From Bacillus sp. (in: firmicutes) (GTDB taxonomy: Bacteria; Bacillota; Bacilli; Bacillales; Cytobacillaceae): 35,023 bases of DNA. The position numbers and the translations under genes are program-made. Positions 1-11,098 of this stretch are shown here, piece after piece (within the stretch, counting starts at the first letter, position 1; each line of letters starts with the position of its first letter). The DNA lies in contig JAPSHL010000012.1 in the NCBI GenBank assembly GCA_031179905.1, positions 1-35,023 of the forward strand, in the 5' to 3' direction. Under the pieces are notes generated by a model. That model saw nothing but the letters and a program-made list of their open reading frames with translations. It did not search any database and was not told the origin of the DNA.

Positions 1-95
1 AGATTAGCTCATTTGCTAAACTCTAGCTTTTTGTTACTTGTTTTTGTTTCTATAACGAAAGTTATAAAAACGATTATTGTTGACGTTTTGTTTGT

Positions 96-112
96 TCAGT
101 TTTCAAAGAGCA
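96..112 (-). promoter_or_regulatory. rRNA operon boxA-like leader element
   Basis: Read on the minus strand this is TGCTCTTTGAAAACTGA, the boxA-type antitermination sequence found in the leaders of Bacillus rRNA operons. It lies downstream of two strong minus-strand promoters (144-172 and 227-255). In B. subtilis an rRNA operon follows gyrA, so the 16S gene is inferred to begin just left of position 1. No mature 16S sequence is visible inside the window. Confidence 0.75.
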
Positions 113-143
113 ATTTAATGTTGCTATCAGAAGCAACTTTTAT

Positions 144-172
144 ATATTAACATACTAATCTATACAAGTCAA
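144..172 (-). promoter_or_regulatory. rRNA operon promoter P2 (sigma-A type)
   Basis: On the minus strand this reads TTGACT, a 17-nt spacer, then TAATAT. It is the proximal of two tandem promoters pointing out of the left edge towards the inferred rRNA operon. Tandem SigA promoters in front of a boxA leader are the normal Bacillus rrn arrangement. Confidence 0.75.
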
Positions 173-226
173 CAGGAATTTCAAAAGTTTTTGTTGGAAC
201 TTTTTTCTGTTTTGCTGACTTGTATG

Positions 227-255
227 ATTATAACAACATAAATTATTGCGTGCAA
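227..255 (-). promoter_or_regulatory. rRNA operon promoter P1 (sigma-A type)
   Basis: On the minus strand this reads TTGCAC, a 17-nt spacer, then TATAAT. It lies about 83 nt upstream of P2 and only 36 nt past the stop codon of the HD-GYP-like gene, so transcripts of that gene could run into the rRNA leader. I see no strong intrinsic terminator between them. Confidence 0.7.
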
Positions 256-290
256 TACTTTTTTTAAAAAAACATAAAAAAACTCTAAGT

Positions 291-1370
291 TCAGCTGTTT
301 TGAAGGATTTCTTCAATATAAAGATGCCTGTTTTTTTCAAGATCCAGCAACAATTGATCCTCTGTAATCTTTACAAGCGGTCTTGTAGCAGTTTTACCTT
401 CGATAAAGACAATCTCAGCTTTTTGTCCGTTAGAAAGCCTGACGGTACTTCCTATTGTATATTGGATAATACTGCTGCTTAAAGCCTTTAGGACTACATG
501 ATCAAACTTTCCAAAATAGTCTTGCTGCAGCCTTTCTAACACTTTAAAAGGAGATTGTTTGCTTCTGTAAAGTCTTTGGGAGGTCATAGCATGAAAAGTA
601 TCTGAAACAGCAATAATTTTTGCATATGGATGTATTTTACTGTCTCCATTACCTAACGGATAACCGCTTCCATCAAGTCTTTCATGATGCTGCAAGATAG
701 CAAGCCTTGTTTCCTTTTTTAAGAGAGTATGTTCTGGCAGCATTTGCAGACTATAACTTGTATGTTTTTTAACTTCCTCAAATTCTTCCTCTGTTAAAGG
801 TTCTTCCTTTATAATTAAACTAGACGGTATTTTTGACATTCCTGCATCACTTAAACAGCCAGCCATAGCTATCTGGACAATGTCCCCTTTGCTATAGTCC
901 ATCCTTTTTGCAATAAGTGCACTAATAACACCTACTGCAACAGAATGCTGATATATATATTCTTGCTTATTAGATAAATGATACAGAGAAAAAACTTCCT
1001 TGCTATACTGTTCTAAATTCTCTAATAGCGGCAGCAATATTGCACGGACTGCAGGGATGCTTAACGGTATACCTGACTGCCAGGAACGAAATTCTTTTTT
1101 ATATTGATTTACAGCATGAAGAAATTTATCAAAAAAACTAGCTTCAATCTTTTTTATTCCTGCAAAATCTGTTTCCTCCAAATTATCAAGAAGGTTTCCA
1201 TCAATTTGAGTATTTTCAATCTCTACCTTTTTAATTTGAAATGATTTAAGAATATCTATATGTTCATCTGTCAAAACAGTTTTTGATGTTATAATTGGTC
1301 TATTCGTCATACTGAAAACATCTTCTGTTAAGATGCATCCAGCCGTTAAACGATCAACACTTATATTCAT
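291..1370 (-). CDS. HD-GYP-like domain protein with degenerate HD motif
   Basis: A 359-residue soluble protein with no signal peptide or membrane segment. The C-terminal half (about residues 135-300) has the shape of an HD-GYP cyclic-dinucleotide phosphodiesterase: H142, H203, the H228-H229 pair followed by DGSGYP at 233-238, and D257. The defining HD doublet, normally within HDIGK, reads S174-D175 in CLSDAGM, so one metal-ligand histidine and the conserved lysine are missing. The family normally hydrolyses c-di-GMP; this copy may have reduced activity or act as a binding protein (inference). The N-terminal 130 residues are not a domain I recognise. A ribosome-binding site (GGGTGGAG) precedes the ATG. 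The gene lies between gyrA and the rRNA promoters, in the same direction. Confidence 0.8.
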   Translation of the reverse strand: MNISVDRLTAGCILTEDVFSMTNRPIITSKTVLTDEHIDILKSFQIKKVEIENTQIDGNLLDNLEETDFAGIKKIEASFFDKFLHAVNQYKKEFRSWQSGIPLSIPAVRAILLPLLENLEQYSKEVFSLYHLSNKQEYIYQHSVAVGVISALIAKRMDYSKGDIVQIAMAGCLSDAGMSKIPSSLIIKEEPLTEEEFEEVKKHTSYSLQMLPEHTLLKKETRLAILQHHERLDGSGYPLGNGDSKIHPYAKIIAVSDTFHAMTSQRLYRSKQSPFKVLERLQQDYFGKFDHVVLKALSSSIIQYTIGSTVRLSNGQKAEIVFIEGKTATRPLVKITEDQLLLDLEKNRHLYIEEILQNS

Positions 1371-1539
1371 GTATTACTCCACCCTCACAAGGACTTTTAT
1401 ACTATATTCTACTTTATTTTTTATCGGAAAGATAACTTTATTTTTTAATAAGACACTGTTTAATTGACAATTTTGGCATTATTATAATTCATTTTTCCTA
1501 TAAAAATCATTTCTATCTGAAGCTGCAAAATAAGTTATA

Positions 1540-1575
1540 GCATAAAAAAGAAGCTGCCTTTGGCAGCTCCTTTTT
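1540..1575 (-). terminator. Intrinsic terminator after gyrA
   Basis: Directly after the gyrA stop codon, read on the minus strand, AGCTGCC-AAA-GGCAGCT forms a short-loop hairpin followed by a T-rich tail (TCTTTTTT). This should end the gyrBA transcript before the HD-GYP-like gene. The flanking A-run means it could also work on the opposite strand. Confidence 0.8.
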
Positions 1576-4089
1576 TTATTCCTCTGTTTCAGCAGCATCA
1601 GATGCTATGCTATCATCCGCTGTCTCTTCAGTCATTTCTGCTTCATCTTCTTCTTCTTCTTTTTCTACTTTAGCGACGGTTGCTACAAACTCGCTTTCGC
1701 TTTCGTTAAGCTTAATCAGCTTTACACCTTGTGTGCTTCTGCCCATTGATGAAATATCGCCAACTGCCATACGGATTAAGACACCACCAGTAGTAATTAG
1801 CATCAAGTCTTCCTCACCAGTTACTGCCTTCATGGAAACTAATGGTCCATTTTTGTCAGTAATATTGCAAGTTTTGATACCTTTTCCGCCTCTTCCTTGG
1901 ATTCTATATTCCTCTGCAGGTGTTCTTTTTCCGTAACCATTCTTCGTTACGATTAGAATTTCTGAATCTTCTTCCAAAACTTCCATTCCTACAACTTCAT
2001 CATTGGAGGAAAGGGTAATTCCTTTTACACCAGTAGCAGTTCGTCCCATAGAGCGTACATCAGTTTCTGGGAAACGGATAAGCAGTCCGTTTCTAGTACC
2101 AATGATAATTTCCTTGTTGCCATCTGTGAGACGTACAGAAATTAGTTCATCTCCATCCCTTAAGTTAACAGCAATCAGCCCATTGTTCCTGATATTTGCA
2201 AAGGATGATAACGGAGAACGTTTTGATATACCTTCCTTAGTTGTGAAGAATAGGAACCAATCATCGACAAATTCCGATACTGGAATAATAGCATTCACCC
2301 ATTCACCCTTCTCTACTCCGAGCAGGTTAATGATCGGTATACCTTTAGCTGTACGGCTGAATTCAGGGATTTCATATCCTTTAAGGCGATAAACCTTCCC
2401 TTTATTCGTAAAGAACAAAATTGTATCATGTGTCGAAGTTGTGCTTAGCTGTTCCACAAAGTCATCTTCGTTTGTACCCATTCCTTGAATACCACGACCG
2501 CCCCGTTTTTGGGCACGGTAAGTAGATGCAGGCAGTCTCTTGATATAACCGTTATGGGTTAGTGTGATGATGATATTCTCTTCTGGAATTAAATCTTCAT
2601 CTTCTATATTTTCAATCCCGCCTGCTACAATTTCTGTACGGCGCTTATCGTTGAAACGCTCTTTAACTTCAGCTAGCTCTTCACGGATAATATCAAGAAG
2701 CTTTTCTTCATCAGCTAAGATTGACTTCAGCTCTTGAATTAATGCAACTAATTCTTTATATTCTTCCTCTATTTTTTCTCTTTCAAGTCCAGTCAATCTT
2801 TGCAGACGCATGTCCAGGATAGCCTGAGCTTGCTTTTCTGACAAACTGAAATTGCTCATCAATCCTTCTCTGGCAATATCCGTTGTTCTAGAACCGCGAA
2901 TTAAAGCAATTACTTCATCTAAATGATCAAGTGCAATACGCAAACCCTCTAGTATATGAGCACGTGCTTCTGCTTTTCTTAATTCAAATTCAGTACGGCG
3001 GCGGATAATAACCTTTTGATGATCCAAATAATAGACGAGGCATTGTTTTAAATTAAGAACTTTAGGTTGTCCATCCACAAGCGCCAGCAAGTTAATTCCA
3101 AAGCTTGTCTGCATTGCCGTATGTTTATACAAGTTATTCAGCAGTACATTAGCATTTGCATCTTTACGGACTTCAATTACAACCCGCATTCCATTACGAT
3201 CAGATTCATCTCTCAAGTCTGTTATACCATCAATTTTCTTATCCCTTACCAATTCAGCAATCCGCTCTACTAAGCGAGCTTTATTAACTTGATAAGGAAT
3301 TTCTTTAACGATAATAACTTCTTTTCCATTCGGCTTTACTTCAATATCCACTTTGGCTCTAACGATGATGGACCCTCTGCCTGTTTCATAAGCTTTTCTG
3401 ATTCCAGATCTTCCGACGATCATCCCGCTTGTAGGAAAGTCAGGACCAGGTATGATCTCCATCAATTCAGGAATTGTTATATCAGAGTTTCTGCTGACAG
3501 CCAAAACACCATCAATGACCTCTCCCAACTGGTGCGGCGGGATGTTTGTGGCCATACCAACTGCAATCCCGCTTGTTCCGTTTACCAAAAGATTTGGAAA
3601 ACGAGACGGTAAAACAACAGGTTCTTTTTCTTCCCCATCGAAGTTTTCCGTGTAGTCAATTGTATCCTTGTTGATATCTCTTAACAGCTCCATTGCTATC
3701 TTGGACATTCTTGCTTCCGTATAACGCATCGCAGCAGCAGAATCGCCATCTACCGAACCAAAGTTACCATGGCCATCTACCAACATGTAACGGTAGTTAA
3801 AATCCTGCGCCATACGTACCATTGTTTCATATACAGCACTATCACCGTGGGGATGGTACTTACCAATTACTTCCCCAACAATACGAGCAGATTTTTTAAA
3901 AGGCTTGTCAGAATGCATACCTAAATCATGCATAGCATATAATATGCGGCGATGAACCGGTTTTAGCCCGTCCCGGACATCTGGAAGTGCACGGGAAACA
4001 ATGACACTCATTGCATAATCCAAGAAGGATGTACGCATTTCCTTGCTTATATTTATTTCTTTAATTTGAGAATTCGGCATATCAGCCAT
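1576..4089 (-). CDS. gyrA: DNA gyrase subunit A
   Basis: The breakage-reunion subunit of DNA gyrase; as an A2B2 complex with GyrB it introduces negative supercoils using ATP. The protein has 837 residues, normal for a Bacillus GyrA. The catalytic tyrosine is Y123 in MRYTEARM. The quinolone-determining positions are S84 and E88 in HGDSAVYE, the susceptible-type residues. The C-terminal beta-pinwheel carries the GyrA-box [10 protein letters not shown], and the protein ends in a strongly acidic tail rich in E and D. The ATG follows a strong AAGGAGG site. The gene lies 73 nt after gyrB and is almost certainly co-transcribed; a perfect 9-bp hairpin lies in that gap. A terminator follows the stop. 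Confidence 0.98.
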   Translation of the reverse strand: MADMPNSQIKEINISKEMRTSFLDYAMSVIVSRALPDVRDGLKPVHRRILYAMHDLGMHSDKPFKKSARIVGEVIGKYHPHGDSAVYETMVRMAQDFNYRYMLVDGHGNFGSVDGDSAAAMRYTEARMSKIAMELLRDINKDTIDYTENFDGEEKEPVVLPSRFPNLLVNGTSGIAVGMATNIPPHQLGEVIDGVLAVSRNSDITIPELMEIIPGPDFPTSGMIVGRSGIRKAYETGRGSIIVRAKVDIEVKPNGKEVIIVKEIPYQVNKARLVERIAELVRDKKIDGITDLRDESDRNGMRVVIEVRKDANANVLLNNLYKHTAMQTSFGINLLALVDGQPKVLNLKQCLVYYLDHQKVIIRRRTEFELRKAEARAHILEGLRIALDHLDEVIALIRGSRTTDIAREGLMSNFSLSEKQAQAILDMRLQRLTGLEREKIEEEYKELVALIQELKSILADEEKLLDIIREELAEVKERFNDKRRTEIVAGGIENIEDEDLIPEENIIITLTHNGYIKRLPASTYRAQKRGGRGIQGMGTNEDDFVEQLSTTSTHDTILFFTNKGKVYRLKGYEIPEFSRTAKGIPIINLLGVEKGEWVNAIIPVSEFVDDWFLFFTTKEGISKRSPLSSFANIRNNGLIAVNLRDGDELISVRLTDGNKEIIIGTRNGLLIRFPETDVRSMGRTATGVKGITLSSNDEVVGMEVLEEDSEILIVTKNGYGKRTPAEEYRIQGRGGKGIKTCNITDKNGPLVSMKAVTGEEDLMLITTGGVLIRMAVGDISSMGRSTQGVKLIKLNESESEFVATVAKVEKEEEEDEAEMTEETADDSIASDAAETEE

Positions 4090-4116
4090 ATAGGAACCTC
4101 CTTAAGCAAAGCGCAA

Positions 4117-4139
4117 GGTGCTAAATCTCCTTTAGCACC
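4117..4139 (-). other. Intercistronic hairpin between gyrB and gyrA
   Basis: A perfect inverted repeat with 9-bp arms (117-125 and 131-139 of the 4000s) and a 5-nt loop. In the mRNA the loop reads GGAGA. No U-run follows, so it does not look like a terminator. It sits 27 nt upstream of the gyrA start and might affect mRNA processing or stability (inference). Confidence 0.55.
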
Positions 4140-4162
4140 ATAGTCATTCTTTTGCATTTATC

Positions 4163-6139
<1,977 letters not shown>

Positions 6140-6162
6140 CTACCCTATTTGACCTAATACCT

Positions 6163-6411
6163 CTAATACTCCTGAGCTGTTAGTCTGTATGATCGCCTTT
6201 TTAATGTATTGGAAGCAATCGGAGAATAATAAATGGCATCTTTTGTAATAACAATAGATTTATAAGCTTTACTGTCGCCACTTACCACTGTCTCTTTTTG
6301 CGTATTTAAAAATTCAGTTGTAATCTCAGAGGAACCAATTGTTTGTTTATCTAAAATTGTAATGATATCTACAGTTCTTATAAGTACATTTTCACCAATA
6401 TGAACGTACAC
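6163..6411 (-). CDS. remB: Extracellular matrix regulator RemB (DUF370)
   Basis: An 82-residue protein of the DUF370/RemB family (YaaB in B. subtilis), recognised by the start YVHIGENVLI and the IVITKDAIYYSP-ASNTLKRR core. RemA-family members are DNA-binding regulators of biofilm matrix genes; RemB was assigned a related role in B. subtilis. The start codon is GTG, preceded by GAGGTGA. It lies between recF (15-nt gap) and gyrB, the standard Bacillus position, and is probably part of a recF-remB-gyrB transcript. Confidence 0.9.
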   Translation of the reverse strand: MYVHIGENVLIRTVDIITILDKQTIGSSEITTEFLNTQKETVVSGDSKAYKSIVITKDAIYYSPIASNTLKRRSYRLTAQEY

Positions 6412-6426
6412 TTTTTCACCTCAAAG

Positions 6427-7545
6427 CTATTGAATCTTTTTCATCGTTCCTGCTTCCACCTGGAATGTGGATGCTTCTTTTAATGTTTGATGATCAATTC
6501 CATCCACATTCGTAGTCGTCACGAATGTCTGTACCTTTCCCTGGATGGTATTCAAAAGGTGAGATTGACGATAATCATCTAATTCAGAAAGCACATCATC
6601 TAATAGTAGGATAGGATACTCGCGGATTTCCGCATGTATGAGTTCGATTTCTGCCATTTTTATTGAAAGTGCTGTAGTTCTTTGCTGACCTTGTGAACCA
6701 AAAGTTTGAACATCTCTTCCATTAACAAAAAACAATAAATCATCTCGGTGAGGACCGAATAAGGTCATGCCTCGGTCAATCTCTCTTTTTTTGACATTGG
6801 TAAACTTTTCTTCGTATACTCTTCTCATTTTCGACAAATCTAGTTCTTCTGATACATCTGCCGAAGCTTTATACTGAATTTCCAATGTCTCCAGTCCTCT
6901 TGAAATTCCTTTATGAATTGGGATTGCCCAATTTTCCAGAAGTTCCAGGAACTCAAAGCGCTTTGATACTATCTTCACTGCCATATCAATGAACTGTTCT
7001 GTCAGTATGTCAAGCATAGTATGATCTGACTGTTTATTCATCTGCAGTTGTTTTAAGTATGTGTTCCGCTGCTGCAATATCTTTTGGTATTGACTCATAT
7101 CGTGCAAGTAAACAGGTGAAATTTGCCCAATCTCCATATCAATAAATCTTCTTCTAATCTGGGGACTACCCTTAACAAGATTAAGGTCTTCCGGTGCAAA
7201 CATTACAACATTCATATTGCCGATGTACTGGCTTAACTTCCGTTGCTCAATATGATTGTACTTAGCCTTTTTTCCTTTTTTAGACACAACTAATTGCATG
7301 GGTAGCTGCCCATGTGTTTTTTTTAATCTACCTTCTATTTTAGCATACTCTGAGTCCCAGCGAATAAGATCTTTATCATTTGAAGTTCGATGAGATTTTG
7401 CCATCGCCAAAACATAGATGGATTCCATCACATTTGTTTTGCCTTGTGCATTTTCCCCCAGAATGACATTTACTTTATTCTCAAATGCAACTTCCAGATG
7501 CTCATAATTACGGTAATTCCTCAATTGCAGTTGCTCAATAAACAT
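6427..7545 (-). CDS. recF: DNA replication and repair protein RecF
   Basis: An SMC-like ABC ATPase that helps load RecA onto gapped single-stranded DNA with RecO and RecR. The 372 residues match family length. Walker A is GENAQGKTN (residues 30-38), the ABC signature lies in FGSQGQQRT, and the Walker B/D-loop region reads [13 protein letters not shown]. The ATG follows an AAGGGATGATCC-like stretch only weakly resembling a ribosome-binding site. The gene is 18 nt after yaaA and 15 nt before remB, so translation may be coupled. Confidence 0.97.
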   Translation of the reverse strand: MFIEQLQLRNYRNYEHLEVAFENKVNVILGENAQGKTNVMESIYVLAMAKSHRTSNDKDLIRWDSEYAKIEGRLKKTHGQLPMQLVVSKKGKKAKYNHIEQRKLSQYIGNMNVVMFAPEDLNLVKGSPQIRRRFIDMEIGQISPVYLHDMSQYQKILQQRNTYLKQLQMNKQSDHTMLDILTEQFIDMAVKIVSKRFEFLELLENWAIPIHKGISRGLETLEIQYKASADVSEELDLSKMRRVYEEKFTNVKKREIDRGMTLFGPHRDDLLFFVNGRDVQTFGSQGQQRTTALSIKMAEIELIHAEIREYPILLLDDVLSELDDYRQSHLLNTIQGKVQTFVTTTNVDGIDHQTLKEASTFQVEAGTMKKIQ

Positions 7546-7563
7546 AAGGGATCATCCTTTTTT

Positions 7564-7776
7564 TTACAGAACTGTAAATGTACCAATAGAAGGAATTTCA
7601 ATCTGGTCGCCTGCCCTTAATTTTCTGCCTCTGCGCTGATCTAGTTCTCCATTGACAAATACTTCATGTTCACTTAGAAACCACTTCGCCATTCCCCCAG
7701 ATTGAATGATATCTGCAAGTTTTAAAAATTGGCCTAATGTTATATATTCCGTATCAATTTTAATTTGATTGTTCAT
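7564..7776 (-). CDS. yaaA: S4-domain RNA-binding protein YaaA/RlbA
   Basis: A 70-residue protein that is essentially one S4 RNA-binding fold: ITLGQFLKLADIIQSGGMAK, then the VFVNGELDQRRGRKLRAGD segment typical of YaaA (renamed RlbA). In B. subtilis this small protein is linked to ribosome assembly. It sits between dnaN and recF as in other Bacilli. A 249-nt gap and a hairpin separate it from dnaN, so it may have its own promoter, though I cannot identify one confidently. Confidence 0.93.
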   Translation of the reverse strand: MNNQIKIDTEYITLGQFLKLADIIQSGGMAKWFLSEHEVFVNGELDQRRGRKLRAGDQIEIPSIGTFTVL

Positions 7777-7982
7777 GTTTTCACTCTTTCAAGTTTAATC
7801 GTATCTCTTTATTTTACTAAATTTATCAAGGATACACAAAGGAAACTGAAATATTTCTATAAATTAGTAGTATTCAGCACATTTATTAAGAGGTTTTAAC
7901 GATATTTTAAAGATAAAATTTTTGTTCGGAAAAAATTATTCATAAAACTAGATTCTCCAAAATATATTATTCATGAAGGAAA

Positions 7983-8010
7983 ATAGGATGCCCCTTTGGG
8001 ACACCCTATA
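7983..8010 (-). terminator. Probable terminator after dnaN
   Basis: Shortly after the dnaN stop codon the minus strand can fold a 12-bp stem (two G-U pairs) with an AAA loop, beginning ATAGGGTGTCCC. The following tract (TTTTCC) is short, so termination is probably partial, leaving yaaA-recF partly served by dnaA-dnaN transcription. Confidence 0.55.
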
Positions 8011-8025
8011 AGCTTTAGTCAGCTT

Positions 8026-9159
8026 TTAATATGTTCTGACTGGAAGGATAAGCTGAAGAATAGAATCATCATTTAACGGATTTATCACGAACGGACGCAT
8101 AGCACCAGTGAAGTTAATTTTAACCTCCGTTCCTTCCAAAGCTTTTAAAGCATCCATCATATATTTGGCACTAAAAGATATTTTTAGTTCTTCACCTTGT
8201 ATCGACTCACCGACAAGTTCCTCAACAACTTTACCAATTTCAGGTGTGAAGGAAGATATTTCAATTACATCCTGTCCGATAGTTGAGAATTTAACGACAT
8301 TGTTCCGTCCTTCCCTTGCAAGCAAAGAAGCACGATCAATTGCCTGTAGGAATTCTTTTGCGTTTACAACAATCTCCGTCTTGCTTTCTGTCGGAATTAG
8401 ACGATTTGTATCGGGATAATTCCCTTCAAGCAGACGAGAGAAGAATAATATATGCTTCGCCTTGAAAAGAATTTGATTTTCTGTAACGACAATTTCAACA
8501 GGTTCATTATGATCATCTAAAATACGGTTCAATTCATTCAGACTTTTTCCTGGAATAATAATATTAAAGGACTGTTCTGTGTTCGAATCAATCCTCGCCT
8601 TTCTTAACGCAAGACGATGGCTATCTGTTGCAATACAGATTAAGTCGTTATTTTCAATCTTCCAGTTTACACCTGTCAACACCGGGCGTGTTTCTGAGGT
8701 GGACACTGCAAAAACTGTTTGCTTAATAATGTTTTTTAGCAGGTCTGTTGGAATTTTAAAGATATTTTCTTCTGATATTTGCGGTAAATGTGGATATTCT
8801 TCAGAATCCAGACCATTTAAGTTAAATTCGGATTTTCCTGAACGAATTACTGTTTGCAAGTTATCTACTTCAAGCTCAACTTGACTTGTAGGCAGCTTCT
8901 TAACGATTTCACTGAAGAACTTAGCTTGCAGTACTATAGATCCTGGGCGCTGAATTTCGGCAATTACTGTGTCATTTTCCTCTTTAGGAATAAATGATTC
9001 AATAGAGATATCAGAATCACTTCCTGTTAACGTAACACCTTCCTCTGTTGCTACGATTTTTATCCCTGTCAAAATAGGAATTGTTGTTCTGCTTGTTATT
9101 GCTTTCATTACGTCTTGCACACTTTGTACAAGATTTTCTTTTTGGATGATAAATTTCAT
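8026..9159 (-). CDS. dnaN: DNA polymerase III beta subunit (sliding clamp)
   Basis: The ring-shaped clamp that tethers the replicative polymerase to DNA and recruits partners through its hydrophobic groove. The 377 residues give the usual three-domain repeat; typical segments include FSRLLEGNYPDTNRLIP and the C-terminal QLILPVRTY. The ATG is preceded by GGAGGATCAATTA. It lies downstream of dnaA across a 188-nt spacer containing the probable origin-unwinding elements, as in B. subtilis. Confidence 0.98.
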   Translation of the reverse strand: MKFIIQKENLVQSVQDVMKAITSRTTIPILTGIKIVATEEGVTLTGSDSDISIESFIPKEENDTVIAEIQRPGSIVLQAKFFSEIVKKLPTSQVELEVDNLQTVIRSGKSEFNLNGLDSEEYPHLPQISEENIFKIPTDLLKNIIKQTVFAVSTSETRPVLTGVNWKIENNDLICIATDSHRLALRKARIDSNTEQSFNIIIPGKSLNELNRILDDHNEPVEIVVTENQILFKAKHILFFSRLLEGNYPDTNRLIPTESKTEIVVNAKEFLQAIDRASLLAREGRNNVVKFSTIGQDVIEISSFTPEIGKVVEELVGESIQGEELKISFSAKYMMDALKALEGTEVKINFTGAMRPFVINPLNDDSILQLILPVRTY

Positions 9160-9174
9160 TAATTGATCCTCCGA

Positions 9175-9226
9175 TATTTTTAATTTTTTATTGCGTTTTT
9201 ATAATAATAATTTCTTTTAAAAGATC
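9175..9226. other. Probable DNA-unwinding element (AT-rich) of oriC
   Basis: An almost pure A/T stretch in the dnaA-dnaN spacer, directly next to a run of TAG triplets and a consensus DnaA box. In B. subtilis the origin opens in the equivalent place. Assignment is by composition and position; no biochemical proof can be read from sequence. Confidence 0.65.
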
Positions 9227-9227
9227 G

Positions 9228-9263
9228 TAGTACTAGTAGTAGGCCCTGTTAATTTGTGAATAA
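9228..9263 (+). other. DnaA-trio array with adjacent DnaA box
   Basis: The plus strand reads TAG TAC TAG TAG TAG (9228-9242), then a GC-rich GGCCC, then TGTGAATAA (9255-9263), which is a perfect TTATTCACA box on the other strand. This order (AT-rich element, 5'-TAG trios, GC patch, DnaA box) is the basal unwinding layout described for B. subtilis, where DnaA is loaded from the box onto a single strand through the trios. One triplet (TAC) deviates. Confidence 0.75.
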
Positions 9264-9281
9264 CTCACTTTTTCATAGGAA

Positions 9282-9313
9282 ACACAGTCTATCCACATGT
9301 GGATAGACTGTGT
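9282..9313. repeat. 32-bp perfect palindrome in dnaA-dnaN spacer
   Basis: A perfect inverted repeat with 16-bp arms and no spacer. Its centre TATCCACATGTGGATA contains two near-consensus DnaA boxes facing each other (first base differs from TTATCCACA in each). No T-tract follows on the minus strand, so it is not an ordinary dnaA terminator. It may be a DnaA dimer site, a cruciform, or a transcript hairpin. Confidence 0.8.
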
Positions 9314-9328
9314 CTAAGTCAAGCCAAG

Positions 9329-9337
9329 TTATGCACA
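9329..9337 (+). other. DnaA box TTATGCACA
   Basis: A perfect match to TTATNCACA, 10 nt beyond the dnaA stop codon in the dnaA-dnaN origin half. With the box at 9255-9263 and the palindrome it makes up the downstream DnaA-box cluster. Confidence 0.75.
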
Positions 9338-9347
9338 TTATTCAGCT

Positions 9348-10688
9348 TTATACTTTTAGCAGCTCATGGATTTCTTTGAGCTGTTTTTGCAGAAGAGAAT
9401 CAGATACCAGCAGCTTTGAGATTTTTTCGTGTGCATGGATAACTGTCGTATGGTCTCTTCCGCCGAATTCTTCACCGATTTTCGGAAGGGAAAAGTCTGT
9501 TAGTTCACGTGACAAGTACATGGCAATCTGTCTAGGAAAAGCAATCGATTTCGTTCTTTTTTTAGCTTTGAAATCCTCTAGTTTTACACTGAAATGTTCT
9601 CCGACCACTTTTTGAATATCATGTATTGTGATGACGCGCGGCTTAGAGCTAGGGACAATATCTTTTAATGCTTCTGCCGCAAGATCTGCATTAATGTCTT
9701 TATTGATTAAGGAGGAATATGCAACAACTCTTATAAGTGCACCTTCTAATTCACGAATGTTGGAATCGATTTGATTCGCGATATAAAGCATGACTTCATT
9801 AGGAATATCTAACCCATCTGCTTTTGCCTTCTTTCTAAGAATGGCAATCCTTGTCTCTAAATCAGGCGGAGTTATATCCGTTATAAGTCCCCATTCAAAC
9901 CGTGAACGAAGCCTGTCTTCCAATGTCGGAATCTCCTTTGGAGGCCTGTCACTGGAGATAATAATTTGTTTGCTTTCCTCATGTAAGGTATTAAAAGTAT
10001 GGAAAAATTCCTCTTGAGTCGATTCTTTTCCAGCAAGGAACTGAATATCATCTATGAGAAGCACATCCACATTCCGGTATTTGTCGCGGAATTCAGCGCC
10101 TTTATTGTCTCTAATACTATTAATGAACTCATTTGTAAACTTTTCTGAAGATAAATAAACGACCTTTGCTGAAGGATTATGATCTAAAACATAATGCCCA
10201 ATTGCATGCATTAAGTGAGTTTTTCCAAGACCTACACCCCCGTAAATAAAAAGCGGGTTATAAGCTTTAGCAGGAGCTTCTGCAACTGCTAAAGAAGCAG
10301 CATGTGCGAAGCGGTTTCCTGAACCAATTACAAATGTATCAAAGGTATATTTAGAATTCAGTATTGTCTGTTCGGTTGTTTCTTCTTCTTTTTTCTTTTG
10401 TTTAGAGGAGATTTGAAGATCAAATTCTTCCTCTTTTTGGTTTTGAGGAATTATAAACTTTACACCAAGTTCTTCACCAGTTATTTCTTCAAGAATATCC
10501 GAAATAAGCTGGGAATATCGTTCTTCCAACCAGTCTCGAGCAAATTCATTAGGAGCTGTTATGATTAGGCTGTCTCCTTGAAGGGCGTGAGCCTTCGTTG
10601 CTTTTAGCCATGTATCAAAGCTAGGTTTGCTGATTTTTTTTTCAATATTGCTTAATGCTTTATTCCATAGATCCGCAATATTTTCCAA
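9348..10688 (-). CDS. dnaA: Chromosomal replication initiator DnaA
   Basis: The AAA+ ATPase that binds DnaA boxes, opens the origin and loads the replicative helicase. Of 446 residues, domain I is about 1-80, a charged linker rich in K/E about 82-110, Walker [10 protein letters not shown] at 150-158, Walker [11 protein letters not shown] near 208-217, and the C-terminal DNA-binding domain shows [12 protein letters not shown] and [15 protein letters not shown]. The start is a TTG with GGAGGG seven bases upstream; no in-frame ATG is nearby. It is flanked on both sides by DnaA-box clusters, which suggests autoregulation as in B. subtilis. Confidence 0.98.
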   Translation of the reverse strand: MENIADLWNKALSNIEKKISKPSFDTWLKATKAHALQGDSLIITAPNEFARDWLEERYSQLISDILEEITGEELGVKFIIPQNQKEEEFDLQISSKQKKKEEETTEQTILNSKYTFDTFVIGSGNRFAHAASLAVAEAPAKAYNPLFIYGGVGLGKTHLMHAIGHYVLDHNPSAKVVYLSSEKFTNEFINSIRDNKGAEFRDKYRNVDVLLIDDIQFLAGKESTQEEFFHTFNTLHEESKQIIISSDRPPKEIPTLEDRLRSRFEWGLITDITPPDLETRIAILRKKAKADGLDIPNEVMLYIANQIDSNIRELEGALIRVVAYSSLINKDINADLAAEALKDIVPSSKPRVITIHDIQKVVGEHFSVKLEDFKAKKRTKSIAFPRQIAMYLSRELTDFSLPKIGEEFGGRDHTTVIHAHEKISKLLVSDSLLQKQLKEIHELLKV

Positions 10689-10778
10689 CCATTTTCCCTC
10701 CTTTTCCTTTTTATTTGCGTGCCGAAAAGAACAGATTCCTAAAAAAGAGCAGAATCTGCCAATATATAAATAATGATC

Positions 10779-11098
10779 TGTGGAAAAAATATATAATAAG
10801 GAAGTAAAGTAGCATTTCGACAGTATCCACTATTTGTGGACAACTCTTTTAAGAGGTGTCTAATAAGCTGTCCACATTTTATCCACACTCTGTGGATAAA
10901 AGAGTTATACACAGAAATTATTCAAATGTGAAAACAAAACTATAATATCAAAAATTCACAATAACTGCAATGGTTTTTCATATCTTATCCACAAGCGGAA
11001 CAATATGTTGATAATAAATGTCCACAGGTTATTAGTTTGTTTAAAACCTGTAAATAAGTATTGTGGATAGTGAAAAAAATGTCGAAAATTTATCCACA
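10779..11098. other. oriC upstream half: DnaA-box cluster between dnaA and rpmH
   Basis: Exact TTATNCACA boxes are at 10879-10887 (+), 10891-10899 (-), 10905-10913 (+), 10985-10993 (+) and 11090-11098 (+). One-mismatch boxes are at 10835-10843 (-), 11006-11014 (-) and 11062-11070 (-), and a weaker TGTGGAAAA at 10779-10787. Position and density match the incA/incB half of the Bacillus bipartite origin. The dnaA promoter should lie within this region on the minus strand. From 11100 to 11340 I see nothing beyond AT-rich sequence. Confidence 0.9.

Noticed and set aside
1-95. 16S rRNA gene start at the left edge
   Set aside because: Only leader-type sequence is present; the conserved 16S 5' end is not inside the window.
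9506-9521. CACGTG-centred sequence in dnaA similar to parS
   Set aside because: Only the CACGTG core and a few flanking bases agree; about half of the flanks mismatch the parS consensus.
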